A stretch of 64,000 nt of DNA from positions 9,669,033 to 9,733,032 of the forward strand of contig CM029131.1 in the NCBI GenBank assembly GCA_016859345.1. Reading direction: 5' to 3'. Shown here in pieces: positions 37,901-49,668 of the stretch. Source of the DNA: Istiophorus platypterus. Taxonomy: Eukaryota > Chordata > Actinopteri > Istiophoriformes > Istiophoridae. The notes beneath the pieces are model-generated. The model was not told where the DNA came from. It saw nothing but the letters and a program-made list of their open reading frames with translations, and searched no databases. Each line of letters begins with the position of its first letter. The first letter of the stretch is position 1. A program made the translations under genes and the position numbers.

Positions 37901-38616
37901 CAGTTTCAATATCACACTTAAGCCGTCTGAGTAAGTTAAATCAAGCAGGTATCTTCCAAAGTCACAGTAAAGGTACCTCTCAGTGTTTCCCTAAAAAGAC
38001 TAATAAAAAAAACCCTCAAGATTTGATTAACTCAGACAGCAGAAATTTCACAGCAACCACAGCAGATAAACTTTGGAATATATTTTTGCACTAAGTGAGA
38101 ACTGAGTATTTTGTCTTAATTGCAAGTATGAACAGAAGGAATCATTAATACATCAGACTTTTGATTTAAGACGGACTTGAAATCCGAATTGTTTAAAGCT
38201 TTGATGCGTAGCTTTGTGTGCGATATAGCATCTCTCAATTCATTTTGATAACAAGTTTTTTATTTGTAGAAATATTAGATGAGAATGATAAAAAATGATT
38301 TAATATACAGTGATTTGTTGTGCAACCCTAAGCAACGCTACAATGATGTGGTGAAGAGAAACTGGGTACAGCAGTAGACAGATGTGAGCCCCCTGCAACA
38401 GTCCTTCACTGCGCTCAGAGTAAGAACACATGCCAGGAATTACAAAAAAATAGAAAGATAAAAAATGTTTCATAAATATAATCTGAGTTTAAGCATTTGG
38501 TGACCTGAGGGCGTAATCTCCCCAAAGACCACTCGGTCTTCCTCTGCTAATCCCTCTCCTCCTCATCCTCAACTCCTCTCCCCTCCACCTCTATCTTCAG
38601 ACCACAAGCTTGATCT

Positions 38617-38723
<107 letters not shown>

Positions 38724-41340
38724 GCTGTTTCCATCTATTAAATCAAAAGATATAAATACAGGATAAGAGAGTTCACTCTCACTCATCATTCATATAATTT
38801 CTGACGTGTTTTACATACAGGATCTTGAAGTGGCATCTGCCATAGCTAGAAACTTTTAAAAGCCCTTTTTGTTTTGAAATAGCCTTGTTTTCTACCTCTC
38901 CCACACAAAGTACAATACGATGAGCTTAAACCATTGAAGACCATGAATAATAAATAATGAGAGATATGTAGATGAAAAACTGCTTCACATGGCAGCTCCA
39001 TTAAAAACAGACAACCCGATATAATGACTGAACTGTTGCTGAGTAACTAAAGATAATCTTAAATGCTGTTATTCTACAGGTCAGGTGTTAAAACCTGACT
39101 GTTCATTAGCCACAATCATATCAAGCGTGTTGATTTTTATGACTGAACTTCTGATTTTCTGAAGTTTCTGTAGTTTGTACACTCAGTTGTCAAATATGTG
39201 AGTTGTTTCCCAGTCAATCATGAGCACAAATTTTTCAAGTTATTTGTGCGTTTGAGCTCGAAAATAGTAGGTTTGTGAACATGTGTTGTCGTGCACACAT
39301 TCACATGACATATACCCTTAACCTAAACCCTAACAGTGCTTTCACACATACAGATACAAAGACAATGGTAGTCTCTTGTGTGTCATGAGCCTGGCAGGTG
39401 ATTTTAGCTCATAATTCTTCTCATTGCCACTTTAATAGCATATGACACTGAGTTAATTTCCCCTGTAATGTGTCTCCATGCACCATATTCAAGTCCTGGT
39501 ATGGTGATAATGTTATATCACAGAGAAGTGGGAAGCTGTTGTCAGCAAAGATCAGCTCCATTGTCTCCACTTGGTCTGAAGTACTGTTATATGTCTGTGG
39601 AGTGTGGAAGTAAACGACTACATGCTTCCAGTTGACGAGGTTATTAGAGCAAACAAAGTGATTGTTTGTTGCTACTTCACAGCACAATTAATCTTAAAAG
39701 TAACCAAATCTCATGGTGCGTCTCATAGAAACACATTTAGCCTTTACTTATACTTTAGAACCATTTCCAAAGGGAAATATTGCAGATGAGTTTTCATGTT
39801 TGTTGGTGTATTGATGAAAACAAAATGCCACAAAGTGTAATGGAAACAGACTTGGTGAATAAATGATGAACTGTGTGTAGCATGTGACTAACGTCTTCTC
39901 CACTGACCAGAATTTAAAAAACATTTTTTTAAAAAGGCGGATGAAAAATAAAAAAATCTATGTGAAATGATGAGGAAACTAACAGTAACAACATGAAATT
40001 AAAAAATGGATCAAACATAGATGTCATATTTCCACCACTTTTTCTGCGTCTATTTTTTTGACCGTTTGAGGTCTGACTGGTGCTCTTTTTGATTACATCG
40101 TCTCATTGCACCCTCTTCTTCTGCAGTGGTTTAATCGCGTCCAACTCAAGAACCAGCACCGCCAACTGCTTATATTTGCAGAAGAGCAGCAGGGGGAAAT
40201 GAGCATTAGTTCCCATTTTCTTCTGCCGAATTTTCTGGAGAGTTGTTTAAAATTTTGAACCACATTTGCCCAGGAACCTGATGAGCATTACGATGAGATG
40301 AAAAGAGAAACTTCAACATGCGATGCTGGGAACTGGGCTGAATCAACAAATGGTGCAGCCGAAAGATACAAAAGAGGATACTGCAAAACTGGAGGTAATA
40401 CAAACCAAAGATTGTACTGAAGATAAAGTATGCAACCTTTTGTTGGCCCACACACACATAAACACACACATATATACAAACACAGCGGAATCAGCTATTT
40501 TAAAAGATACCCTGCTCTTCACAAGGTTGAAGGAGGAGAGTAATAACACAAACTGACATAGAAGATGGCTGCTGAGTGCTTTCTTGATGAGAGCCTAAAT
40601 TGAGTGGATGCAGGTCCTGGTTAAGCCTGGCTGCGTTTTACCAGGGTAAGGTTTTAAGGGGACACGCGAGCCGATATTCAGTGATTGAATGCAGCACCAT
40701 CACCCGCTACACCCAAACCCCACCCCCTTGTCATTATAACACAGTTTCTCCTTGAGAACTAAATCTACTTATGATTGTTTTTAGATTTCTTTTTCATATA
40801 TTCCTTATCATTTTCTTTAATTCAAAATGACAATCTGGACATCGTAATCCATCACGGATTTAACGATTTCCCCATATGCTCCACTGCCCCTCCCAGAGCC
40901 AAATAATCGGAATGATTTAGGACTTAGGACCTGACTCAAGGGGGATAGAAAGGAAAGAGAGATGAAAAAGAAAGGAAAAAGACAAGCAGCGAGAGAAAAG
41001 GGAGATGGATAAAAAGATGCAGCGGAGCGGCAAAAGTGATGTAACTGCCACGAGAGGACAGAGATGAAGTGACATGGGGGAGAAGAGAGCAAGGGACGAG
41101 TTCAAAGAAGTCTCTTATTAATCAAGACAAGGAATAAAAACTAGGTTGTAATATTCGCAAATGGTGCCCATGCTGTGTACCCCCCGCCACTGCATCCCCA
41201 CCCCCCTCCTTTTTGCCTTGATAGTATTAGAAAAATGAAAACGAAATCTTTAGATTAGAAAGATTGGAAAAATTGAATTACGGCGGTTGCATGGGGGCAA
41301 GTGGATAAGCGAGAGCCAAATCTTCATCTCGGACGGTCTA

Positions 41341-41363
41341 GGAGGGGGGGTTGGGAGGGGGGG
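41341..41363 (+). repeat. G-rich tract with quadruplex potential
   Basis: Runs of 7, 3 and 7 G separated by TT and A provide at least four G3 tracts on the + strand. It lies in intergenic DNA, and no associated gene is seen. Confidence 0.6.
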
Positions 41364-41715
41364 TGAAAATGATGAAAAATGAAACGGTATATCTGAAGGG
41401 GTGAGCTGAATGGATGGATTGAGGGAGGGAGAGAGGGAGGAGAGATAAGAAGCCGGGGTCGTCACCTGTGCAGTTCAGCCTGCTTTTCTTTCAATCCCAA
41501 ATCCAACAGTCAGTTTAGGCTTTGACCAGACTGTACAACACAGGGAGGAGCAAAGGTAGCAGGAGCGGCCTCGCGTCACCCACAGGGGTGGATTTAACAC
41601 ATCTGAAGCCAGCGACACCGGTTTCCACGTGCCAGCATCTGGATGGGCCGTGGATGATAAAGAAGCTCCTCATCCATCCATCCGTCCAGCTACACATACT
41701 GTACATATCCATCTA

Positions 41716-41992
41716 CTAGAGATGCAGCTATAAACAAAGAGTGAACATGGTTGGTCGATTGAGAGAAAAATAATTGGCAGCTATTGTTACGGTTGTTAAA
41801 TTGTTGCACTCATTCTTCTGGTTCCAGCCTCTCAAATGTGAGGATTTGCTGCTTTGTCATATAACATTTTAAACTGTATGTCATTGGGTCGTCTGGTCAA
41901 ATGAAACAAGACATTCTGAAGTCTTCACCTTTGGCTCTGGAAAATTGTGAAGGACATTTTTTTGTCATTTCATAGAAAATAATCTGCACAAT
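41716..41992. mobile_element. relic of a teleost MITE-like repeat
   Basis: It opens AGAGATGCAGCTATAAACAA. It contains CTGGTTCCAGCCTCTCAAAT, GTGAGGATTTGCTGCTTTGT and TTTGGCTCTGGAAAATTGTG in the same order as the fish consensus (TGGTTCCAGCCTCTCAAATG, GTGAGGATTTGCTGCTTTTC, GGGCTCTGGGAAATTGTGAT). Identification is good; the boundaries are approximate. Confidence 0.7.
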
Positions 41993-43151
41993 TTTTGTGG
42001 TCCTATTCAGTATTACAAATATAATTATTAACGGTTAACACTTAAACTGCTATTGAGTGTAGCACAAAAATTAAGTGTATTAAGAGTATTTCTTTATGTT
42101 CTTGCATAATGAATAAAAGTAGAAATTAAAAAGTTTTGCATTGGTGTGTGCAACAGGAAAAGAAATGAATGTGTTTGTAATTCAAACCCAGAAGCAACTG
42201 AAGATTATCAGTTATCCATTATTCATCTTCAACAGAATAAAGACCTGAGGTGTAAAAGAACTTGTCAATTTAGAATAAAAAAATAATTAAAAAAATTAAC
42301 TGACGAATGCCATGAGGAATGAAGGAATATCATGTCTGTTTTCCTCCTTGTTGTACTTAAATATTTAAAGCTTGTTTATACTGTTTTAAAAAATATAAGT
42401 ATGTGTAAATATGTGTTAGACTGCCTATGAAAATCACAATAAAAGAGTGAAACCATTGAGGAAGAATATTTCTATCATAGGGTCAATACACTTAAAAATG
42501 AACATTATTCATTTTAGACATTGCATGATAAATATCAAATCACGCACTGATGGACAGAATGTAAAGGTGCCAAGTGTCGCCATCAGTTCTGACCAAACCT
42601 CTGATCAGCACTGGACAGTAACTGTTGTGAAACATAATCCAAACTATTTCAAAATAACAGAAAGTCTTCGGATGCAATCACTCATGACAACATCTGTTTA
42701 ACAGTTCAATTAAATTCAGTAATAAAGAAGAGAAGGAGCTGCCCCCCCCCCAATCCCCATCCCATCCCTGACCACACATGTACTGTTTCTTAAATCCTGT
42801 TTCCAAAACAACAGGACACTCTAGGGGTAGAACAGGGTATTTCATGAGATGCAAGCGTATTCAAATCAATTTAATAGAGATAAGTTGAGTACAATTGACA
42901 GGCTGTAATATATGTTGTTGCATGCAGGGAACATAGGGTAGATCAGTCATAAAAGCAATGTGTAAAGCAGCATTTTTGCTGAAATATAAACATTTATATA
43001 TTTTGAGGCCTCTGAGAACAAGGATGGATAAGCCCTCTAACCATAAGATGGCACTGTACCATCCTCAATGTTCCTGACTTTCTTACCATACTATCAAGTA
43101 TTTCTTTACGAATCACCACCAACTAATATCAGGATGCTGTGTGTATGTGTG

Positions 43152-43154
<3 letters not shown>

Positions 43155-43231
<77 letters not shown>
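43155..43231. repeat. (GT)38 microsatellite
   Basis: A pure GT run of about 76 bases, followed by GGTGGTAGTGGTGGGGG. Confidence 0.98.
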
Positions 43232-43232
<1 letters not shown>

Positions 43233-44199
43233 TGGTAGTGGTGGGGGTAATCACTGTGTAATCGAACCCAAAACAAGACCTCACCAGAAAAACACACAAA
43301 AAGATATCTACTCATGTATAACTTTGCATTTCAAAAATGAGCTCTAATGAATCATAAAAGCACAAAAATTGGAGGAAAACACAAATCCTGCTGTTAATAA
43401 GTAAAAATGGATCAGGTCCAGTATTATGTAAAAACACAATTGCCATGGCTAAGAGATATTAGGTTAAATATAAGCATCTTAAAACATAATATATATTTTG
43501 AGGTCATCTTATGCAAACTACATGATAGATTAAATGCAGTTCATGTCGCTGCCAGTGTTATTCTCCTATTATCCAGTTCCCCTCAATATTGTTTGTGAGA
43601 GCAAAGTATATCTAAGACTATCTTTAATCCCTATCTGTGCTTAACCCTCATTTATTAATCCAACGACAAAACCGAAAGCAAAGCTTTTCACCATTTAGAC
43701 GCACAAGGCTGTGAACGAAATACCTGACGGAAATACTACAAAACACAAGACAGCATCATTTTTACCCAAATTCATTTAATTCTTCCGTTCTTCTTCGTCT
43801 AGGTTCAGTTTTGCATTTTTATTTGCAGTTTCTGTTAACATCCACCAGGTGTCCTCACACACCAATTAGTAGTTTTACCAACTATCAGTTAACCTGTTGT
43901 TTAACCAAATTACTTCAATTTGTCATTACATGGGTTAGATGGGTTACCTTTTGACGTAATTACCGTCAGGTCTGTGGGGAATGAAGATAATCTATTTATT
44001 CCAACTCATCTAAGACTGTGAAATGATGATAATCACTTTACAACATTATCAGGCATTTCATCGACTGATAGCTCTCACCATCAATCATCTATCTCTTTGC
44101 ATCTTCTATGATTTGTGTATTTTACCTGAAACCTAAACAGATAGCAATTACTGTTGTCTTTGTAATCACATTACTGAGTGCTGTTACATCTGACACATC

Positions 44200-45283
44200 T
44201 GTCGACGGACTGAACCAACGAACCACCAGGGGCCCTCAGCGATCTGTGGCGATCTACCGTCGTAGACGCTAGACAGCGGCCCAGTCCTGTGCATTCACAA
44301 TCAGCTGTGCGCGGATGCAAAGCGCTATTTCTGTACTTTGTCACGCAATCCCAGCAGCTATGTTAGGCGGCTGTTTGGGAAAAGCCACAGCCGTGATATC
44401 TGAGAGGCGTCGGCTAGAACCGTCGAGCGGCTGATTAATGCCTTGTGACTCCTGAGGATTATGAGTGACAGGAAAATGAAAGGAAAAAAAAATAATGCAC
44501 TACAGAATTCAATTAAGCATGACAGCTTAAACAACAAACATTGTGCATTACTGAGAGCTGCCTGGCTATTTCTAATCAATGTCCACGGCTTTTTCCATTC
44601 CTCCTTTTCTTCAGTCCTTCACTTAAACAAAACACAAAGAATTAAAGCATCATTTAGCTTAATGTTCAAAGGCGACATCTGTAAAGAGGAAAAAAAAAAA
44701 GAGAATCTATAACATTACAGCAGAACGCAGGGGGGTTGGGTTTGGGAAACTGACAGATTGGAAAAAGCTCAATCCTCCTTCAAAAAAGACAGATAGGCAG
44801 GCGACTTCCGTTTGGCCCCACTGGTTGGTCTAATGCTGTCAACATCACCAGTTTAAGTGGTTTCCGTCCCATCTGGGCTGGGGATACCAAGACCTAAACG
44901 CAGGGATTCTGCTGCGAAAAGCTTACGTAATCGACTGCAGGAGGCCTCCAGAGGCCACAAGAGCACACACAGACACACACACAGACACAAAGACACACAC
45001 ACACACACACACACACACCCACACACACAAAAGGGGTGAATCAGTTTACGATTACGGAAAGATCGGGAGGGGAAAAAGTTTACCACAAACAACCTTAAGC
45101 CTCTTTGTGTTCATGTTTTTTCCTGGATTTGAACCTCCTGCTACCGGCAACCTCATGGCCACTTTTGCTGCGGCAAATCCACTCAGAGAGATTTTCTTGC
45201 TGCCGCCCTCCTTGATTTATTACAGTTTCCTTTGAGATGAGTGTTTTAATGATTCCTCCCCCTGATTAATGGGATTAATGGGT
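44200..45283. promoter_or_regulatory. candidate conserved non-coding block(s)
   Basis: A GC-richer, CpG-containing interval (about 44200-44460) and two flanking TAAT-rich intervals (44460-44690 and 45120-45283) are largely free of simple repeats except the CA array at 44993-45018. Homeodomain-type words include GGCTGATTAATGCC, TTCAATTAAGC and CTGATTAATGGGATTAATGG. Such composition is common in enhancers scattered through the gene-poor flanks of developmental regulators. This is inference from composition only. Confidence 0.25.
44993..45018. repeat. (CA)n microsatellite with CAGA interruptions upstream
   Basis: A short pure CA run after ACACACAGACACACACACAG variants. Confidence 0.92.
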
Positions 45284-46275
45284 CATTAGAAACGTACCTT
45301 TTTTTTTTATCCCATGAAATGAATTATGCCTTGATTCTTCCCCACCTCCTCGCATGTTGTTAATGATTTGTATCCAAAATAAAAAAAAAAAAATTGATTA
45401 TTTAATCTGCATGCTACAGCATTAACATTCGACTTCTTACTGTGTCTCATGTATGTTTGTTGCAGGGATGCAATTAATTATTTTCAACATGCCTGCTAAC
45501 TATTTTCGCAACATTTTAAATATGGAAAACCACAAGACTCACATTTGAGAAGCTGGATGTAACAACTTTTTGGCGTCTTTGACTGTAAAAATGAGTCCAA
45601 AAATTATTCAATTAATGTCATAGTTCAATCAGTTAAATCATTTCAGCTCTAGTTTGGTATTTTTTGACATGCATTAATTGTGTTTCTTCCTCTGAATGTT
45701 CAGCGCTGACCTCCAGAATGGCTTTCATCTAAATTTCCGTGCTGTGCTGACTTCACTTTAACAGTTGTCTACTTTCTAGGCCTGACTCATCGATTCTGCA
45801 TGTTAGTGAGAACCAAACTGCTTTTGTTCTTACTCGCAGCATGTTTCCGTTTTTCGCTTCCATGAAGTTGTTCTTGACATGACCCAAATTCACCAGAGAT
45901 ATTATTCAATTCCAAAAAGTAATGTTTTTAAACAGATTCATTCGATTTGTTAGTCAAAACTACAGAAAAAACTACTACGTACTTTAAATTTGGTGTATTT
46001 CTGTTCTGTGGATGTGATAACTGGCTGGTGAGACACAGTAAGTGAATACATGCCGGATGATGAATGAGATGTCGAAGTTGTGCCTGTACTTTAGCACACT
46101 GGCACCAGAATGGATGGATCATAAATCCAGAGGCGGCTCCTGGGCCCCTGCAGCGACAGGTTCAGATGCTTTTCCAAGTAATTAATGGTACAACGGTAGG
46201 CTGCTAAGCTGAAAGCTTGCCGCTAGTGCACAGTCACGGAAATTAGAACTGTGACAATTACTAAATTAATAGATT
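45284..46275. repeat. tandem segmental duplication, copy 1 (~990 bp)
   Basis: This unit is repeated immediately downstream at 46276-47258 at about 99% identity. The differences I see are length changes in the T run near 45300 and the A run near 45385, one extra G at the GCAGGGATG site, and an A/G change (ACACTGGCACC versus ACGCTGGCACC). Both units open with CATTA(G/A)A and the second ends at GATTCATTT, so the junction shares a short CATT microhomology. Neither copy contains a gene; a 64-residue minus-strand frame is duplicated with one Cys/Arg difference. Confidence 0.93.
45464..45651. mobile_element. MITE relic inside duplication copy 1
   Basis: It runs from AGGGATGCAATTAATTATTTTCAAC to AATCATTTCAGCTCT, with terminal GCAATTAATTA and inverted AGCTCT ends. 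The interior includes CACATTTGAGAAGCTGGATG. These fit a strongly diverged member of the GGGCTGCAAC family. The same element appears at 46447-46634 in copy 2 because of the tandem duplication. Confidence 0.5.
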
Positions 46276-47258
46276 CATTAAAGCGTACCTTTTTTATCCC
46301 ATGAAATGAATTATGCCTTGATTCTTCCCCACCTCCTCGCATGTTGTTAATGATTTGTATCCAAAATAAAAAAAAAATTGATTATTTAATCTGCATGCTA
46401 CAGCATTAACATTCGACTTCTTACTGTGTCTCATGTATGTTTGTTGCAGGATGCAATTAATTATTTTCAACATGCCTGCTAACTATTTTCGCAACATTTT
46501 AAATATGGAAAACCACAAGACTCACATTTGAGAAGCTGGATGTAACAACTTTTTGGCGTCTTTGACTGTAAAAATGAGTCCAAAAATTATTCAATTAATG
46601 TCATAGTTCAATCAGTTAAATCATTTCAGCTCTAGTTTGGTATTTTTTGACATGCATTAATTGTGTTTCTTCCTCTGAATGTTCAGCGCTGACCTCCAGA
46701 ATGGCTTTCATCTAAATTTCCGTGCTGTGCTGACTTCACTTTAACAGTTGTCTACTTTCTAGGCCTGACTCATCGATTCTGCATGTTAGTGAGAACCAAA
46801 CTGCTTTTGTTCTTACTCGCAGCATGTTTCCGTTTTTCGCTTCCATGAAGTTGTTCTTGACATGACCCAAATTCACCAGAGATATTATTCAATTCCAAAA
46901 AGTAATGTTTTTAAACAGATTCATTCGATTTGTTAGTCAAAACTACAGAAAAAACTACTACGTACTTTAAATTTGGTGTATTTCTGTTCTGTGGATGTGA
47001 TAACTGGCTGGTGAGACACAGTAAGTGAATACATGCCGGATGATGAATGAGATGTCGAAGTTGTGCCTGTACTTTAGCACGCTGGCACCAGAATGGATGG
47101 ATCATAAATCCAGAGGCGGCTCCTGGGCCCCTGCAGCGACAGGTTCAGATGCTTTTCCAAGTAATTAATGGTACAACGGTAGGCTGCTAAGCTGAAAGCT
47201 TGCCGCTAGTGCACAGTCACGGAAATTAGAACTGTGACAATTACTAAATTAATAGATT
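46276..47258. repeat. tandem segmental duplication, copy 2 (~983 bp)
   Basis: This is the second unit of the direct duplication described for 45284-46275. Its right end runs on into the intact remainder of a MITE relic (to 47565), while copy 1 is cut inside that relic. Copy 1 is therefore the truncated one at its right side. High identity in non-coding DNA implies a recent event or an assembly artefact (collapsed or retained haplotype). Confidence 0.93.
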
Positions 47259-47565
47259 CATTTTTCTGTCAACTGACTAATCGATTAATCGTTTGATTGT
47301 TTCATTTCATTTTTCAAGCAGGAAAGCATAAAACTCTCTGGTTTCGGCTTCTCAAACGTGAGAATTTGTAGATTTTCTTTGTTTTGTGAGACATTAAAAT
47401 TTTTTTCTTATCTTAGGTTTTGGACTATTGGTCAGAAAAAAGAAGCAAACCAAAGACATCACTGTGGGCTTGGAGAAACTGTAAATTGCATTTTTTTCGA
47501 ATATTTTTGTATCATTTGATTAAATCGAGAAAATAATAGTCAGATGATGAAAATTGCAGCTCTAG
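47228..47565. mobile_element. teleost MITE relic spanning the duplication's right edge
   Basis: It begins AGAACTGTGACAATTACTAA. It contains CTAATCGATTAATCGTTTGA, CTTCTCAAACGTGAGAATTT, TTTTGGACTATTGGTCAGAA and AATCGAGAAAATAATAGTCA, and ends AAAATTGCAGCTCTA. These phrases match the full-length palindromic fish element in order. The duplication breakpoint lies about 30 bases inside its left end. Confidence 0.75.
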
Positions 47566-48110
47566 CGGAAATAAAACTTTGCCACATGATGATTTTCACT
47601 ATATCACATCAGCACACAAACTCTTCTCTTATTTTTAGGTAGTTTAATATGCACATAACCTGTATAAATTTTAAAAATGAGAGATGTAACGAACAAGCAG
47701 CGCAATCTTAAGTCACAGCGTTTTGGTTCATTTGATATTGTTAAAAGGAAGATATTAAATCATAGAAAAAGTCTTGGGTAGGATGAAGTCCAAACAACTC
47801 GTCACACATTCATAGAGCCTGTATGTTCTTTTACAAAACATTCAAACCTGTGATACACTTTAGACTGCATTTATGAACACAACCAAGAGAAGACCTGAGT
47901 GAGTTAAAGATAACATGTCCAACAAACCACTCATTAATGTTATGTTAATACATTATTTGAGTTTTCAGTATTTTTCTATTAGAAATTAACCAACTATATT
48001 TGAAGACTGTCTCTGAATCAAAATGCATCTCTACTGCACTGCTCCTTTAAAACAGCTGAAACTTGGCTTTTAAAACAAAAGATCTTTTCTCCCATTGGCA
48101 CCATTGAGCT

Positions 48111-48120
48111 CACACACACA

Positions 48121-48156
<36 letters not shown>

Positions 48157-48162
48157 CACACA
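48111..48162. repeat. (CA)n microsatellite with AAACAC interruptions
   Basis: Three CA runs separated by CAAACA. They total about 52 bases. Confidence 0.95.
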
Positions 48163-48369
48163 AGCACTTTGTATTTCCCTCACGTTTCCCTAGTCAGTAG
48201 TCAGTTTTAGAGAGAGTGTGAGAAAGAGACAAAGTGAAGAGAGAGTCAGAGACTATGTGTGTGTGTTGGGGGAGGGGGGGGGGGTCCTAACCAACTGTGG
48301 TCTGTGGGAGATTGCATAACGCGATTAGACTGCAGGAATCTGAGAAAGAAGTCCTATTGTTCGCGACCA

Positions 48370-48375
<6 letters not shown>

Positions 48376-48402
<27 letters not shown>
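48376..48402. repeat. (GA)13 microsatellite
   Basis: A pure GA run after GTGAGGGA, one of the few non-CA dinucleotide arrays in the window. Confidence 0.95.
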
Positions 48403-49108
48403 TTGTTGTTGAAGACCATGTGACATGGGGTCAGAGGTCAAACACAAGAATGACAACATGAGGCCTGGAGCTAGAGGAACATACAGGGAAGAAAGTGGGA
48501 CATCATACTCACTCCTCAGAATCAATTCACTCTACTTTCCTCTGTCCACGTTTCTTCCCTCTGTCTGAGACAATATTGACAAACTGATATGCCGCTAGAT
48601 GCATGACGGCCCCAAAACTGTCTTCAGTCTCAAGCTAAGTTATGACCCGAGTCTAGCCATTATGCAGACTCAGGAAGTATTCTAAGATTTCCTGTTGTAG
48701 ACCGTTTCAAATTCAATGCATTACTGCTAAATTAATTACAGAATCTTAGATAAAACCTTATTTGTAATTTTTCTTGTTAGGTTTATCAAGTCAGGCTTGC
48801 AGGTTTTTAAAAAAGGTGGATACGACACTCCCTGCTGTTTTTTTTTTTTTCTACAGTGTCATTTCAAATCATCACAATATCCACTTGGAGCAGAATCGTT
48901 TTTCTCCACTCATAATCCACTCATAATTCTAAATGGCACCCCTGCTGTTAAAGTTAACCCTGTTAAAAACTCGAATGGAGCTCAAAGACATCACACTAAG
49001 ATCTGAAGAGTGCTCCAGACTTCAAGACCCTACTGTGAGTGTTTAAGCCTCTAGTTCGTGCACTAACGTTTTCTGACTATTTTTTAGAGGTGTGTGTAAG
49101 AGAGAATG

Positions 49109-49132
49109 CGTGTGTGTGTGTGTGTGTGTGTG
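49109..49132. repeat. (TG)12 microsatellite
   Basis: A pure TG run after GAGAGAATGCG. Confidence 0.94.
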
Positions 49133-49559
49133 TAGCCTTAGGGTAAGAGCAGTAGGATCAGGCTTTCTCTGTCTATTAATAATTAAACTTTAATGGTCAA
49201 TATAGCCTGAGAGGCTGAGAGCTGTGCAGGATACACCAGGGGATTTACACGGGCAGTGCAGCGAGAAAGATGAAAGAGGATCAGGAGGAGAGGAAGGGAC
49301 AATAAGAGGGATGTGACAAGCAGGAGTGAAAATAAATGAAAGAAACTGGAAAATACAAAGATGAGCAATAATGAAAAAACTCACTTTCAAGTACTGCACA
49401 AACACCACTAACCTCCTTTAGAACACCTAAAGAGTCTTACTGGCAGCATATGAACATGACAACCAAATGTTATTCAATCAGTCGAGCTGTGGTTTTCGAC
49501 AATGAACTTATTTCGAGGAGTAAAAGAACAACTCAAACTTTAAGACAAATCAAGATAAT

Positions 49560-49668
49560 GCTTGATTTATGCCTCTGCGTTGAGTTTACGCAAGTGTCCT
49601 ACACCGTAGTGAGCATTTATACCTCTGTGTGGGCATCGCTCTTCAATTACACTGCCAAAAAAAGCAGC
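49560..49668. mobile_element. relic resembling a PIF/Harbinger-type fish MITE
   Basis: The phrases GCTTGATTTATGCCTCTGCG, TTGAGTTTACGCAAGTG, CTACACCGTAGTGAGC and GCCAAAAAAAGCAG echo the end of a fish Harbinger-like non-autonomous element (consensus TTGATTTATGCTTCTGCGTC, CTACGCCGTAGG, CCAAAAA). CpG decay is evident. Identification is tentative and from memory. Confidence 0.4.

Noticed and set aside
39316..39334. CCCTTAACCTAAACCCTAAC, telomere-like words
   Set aside because: Only about three imperfect units, so not an interstitial telomere array.
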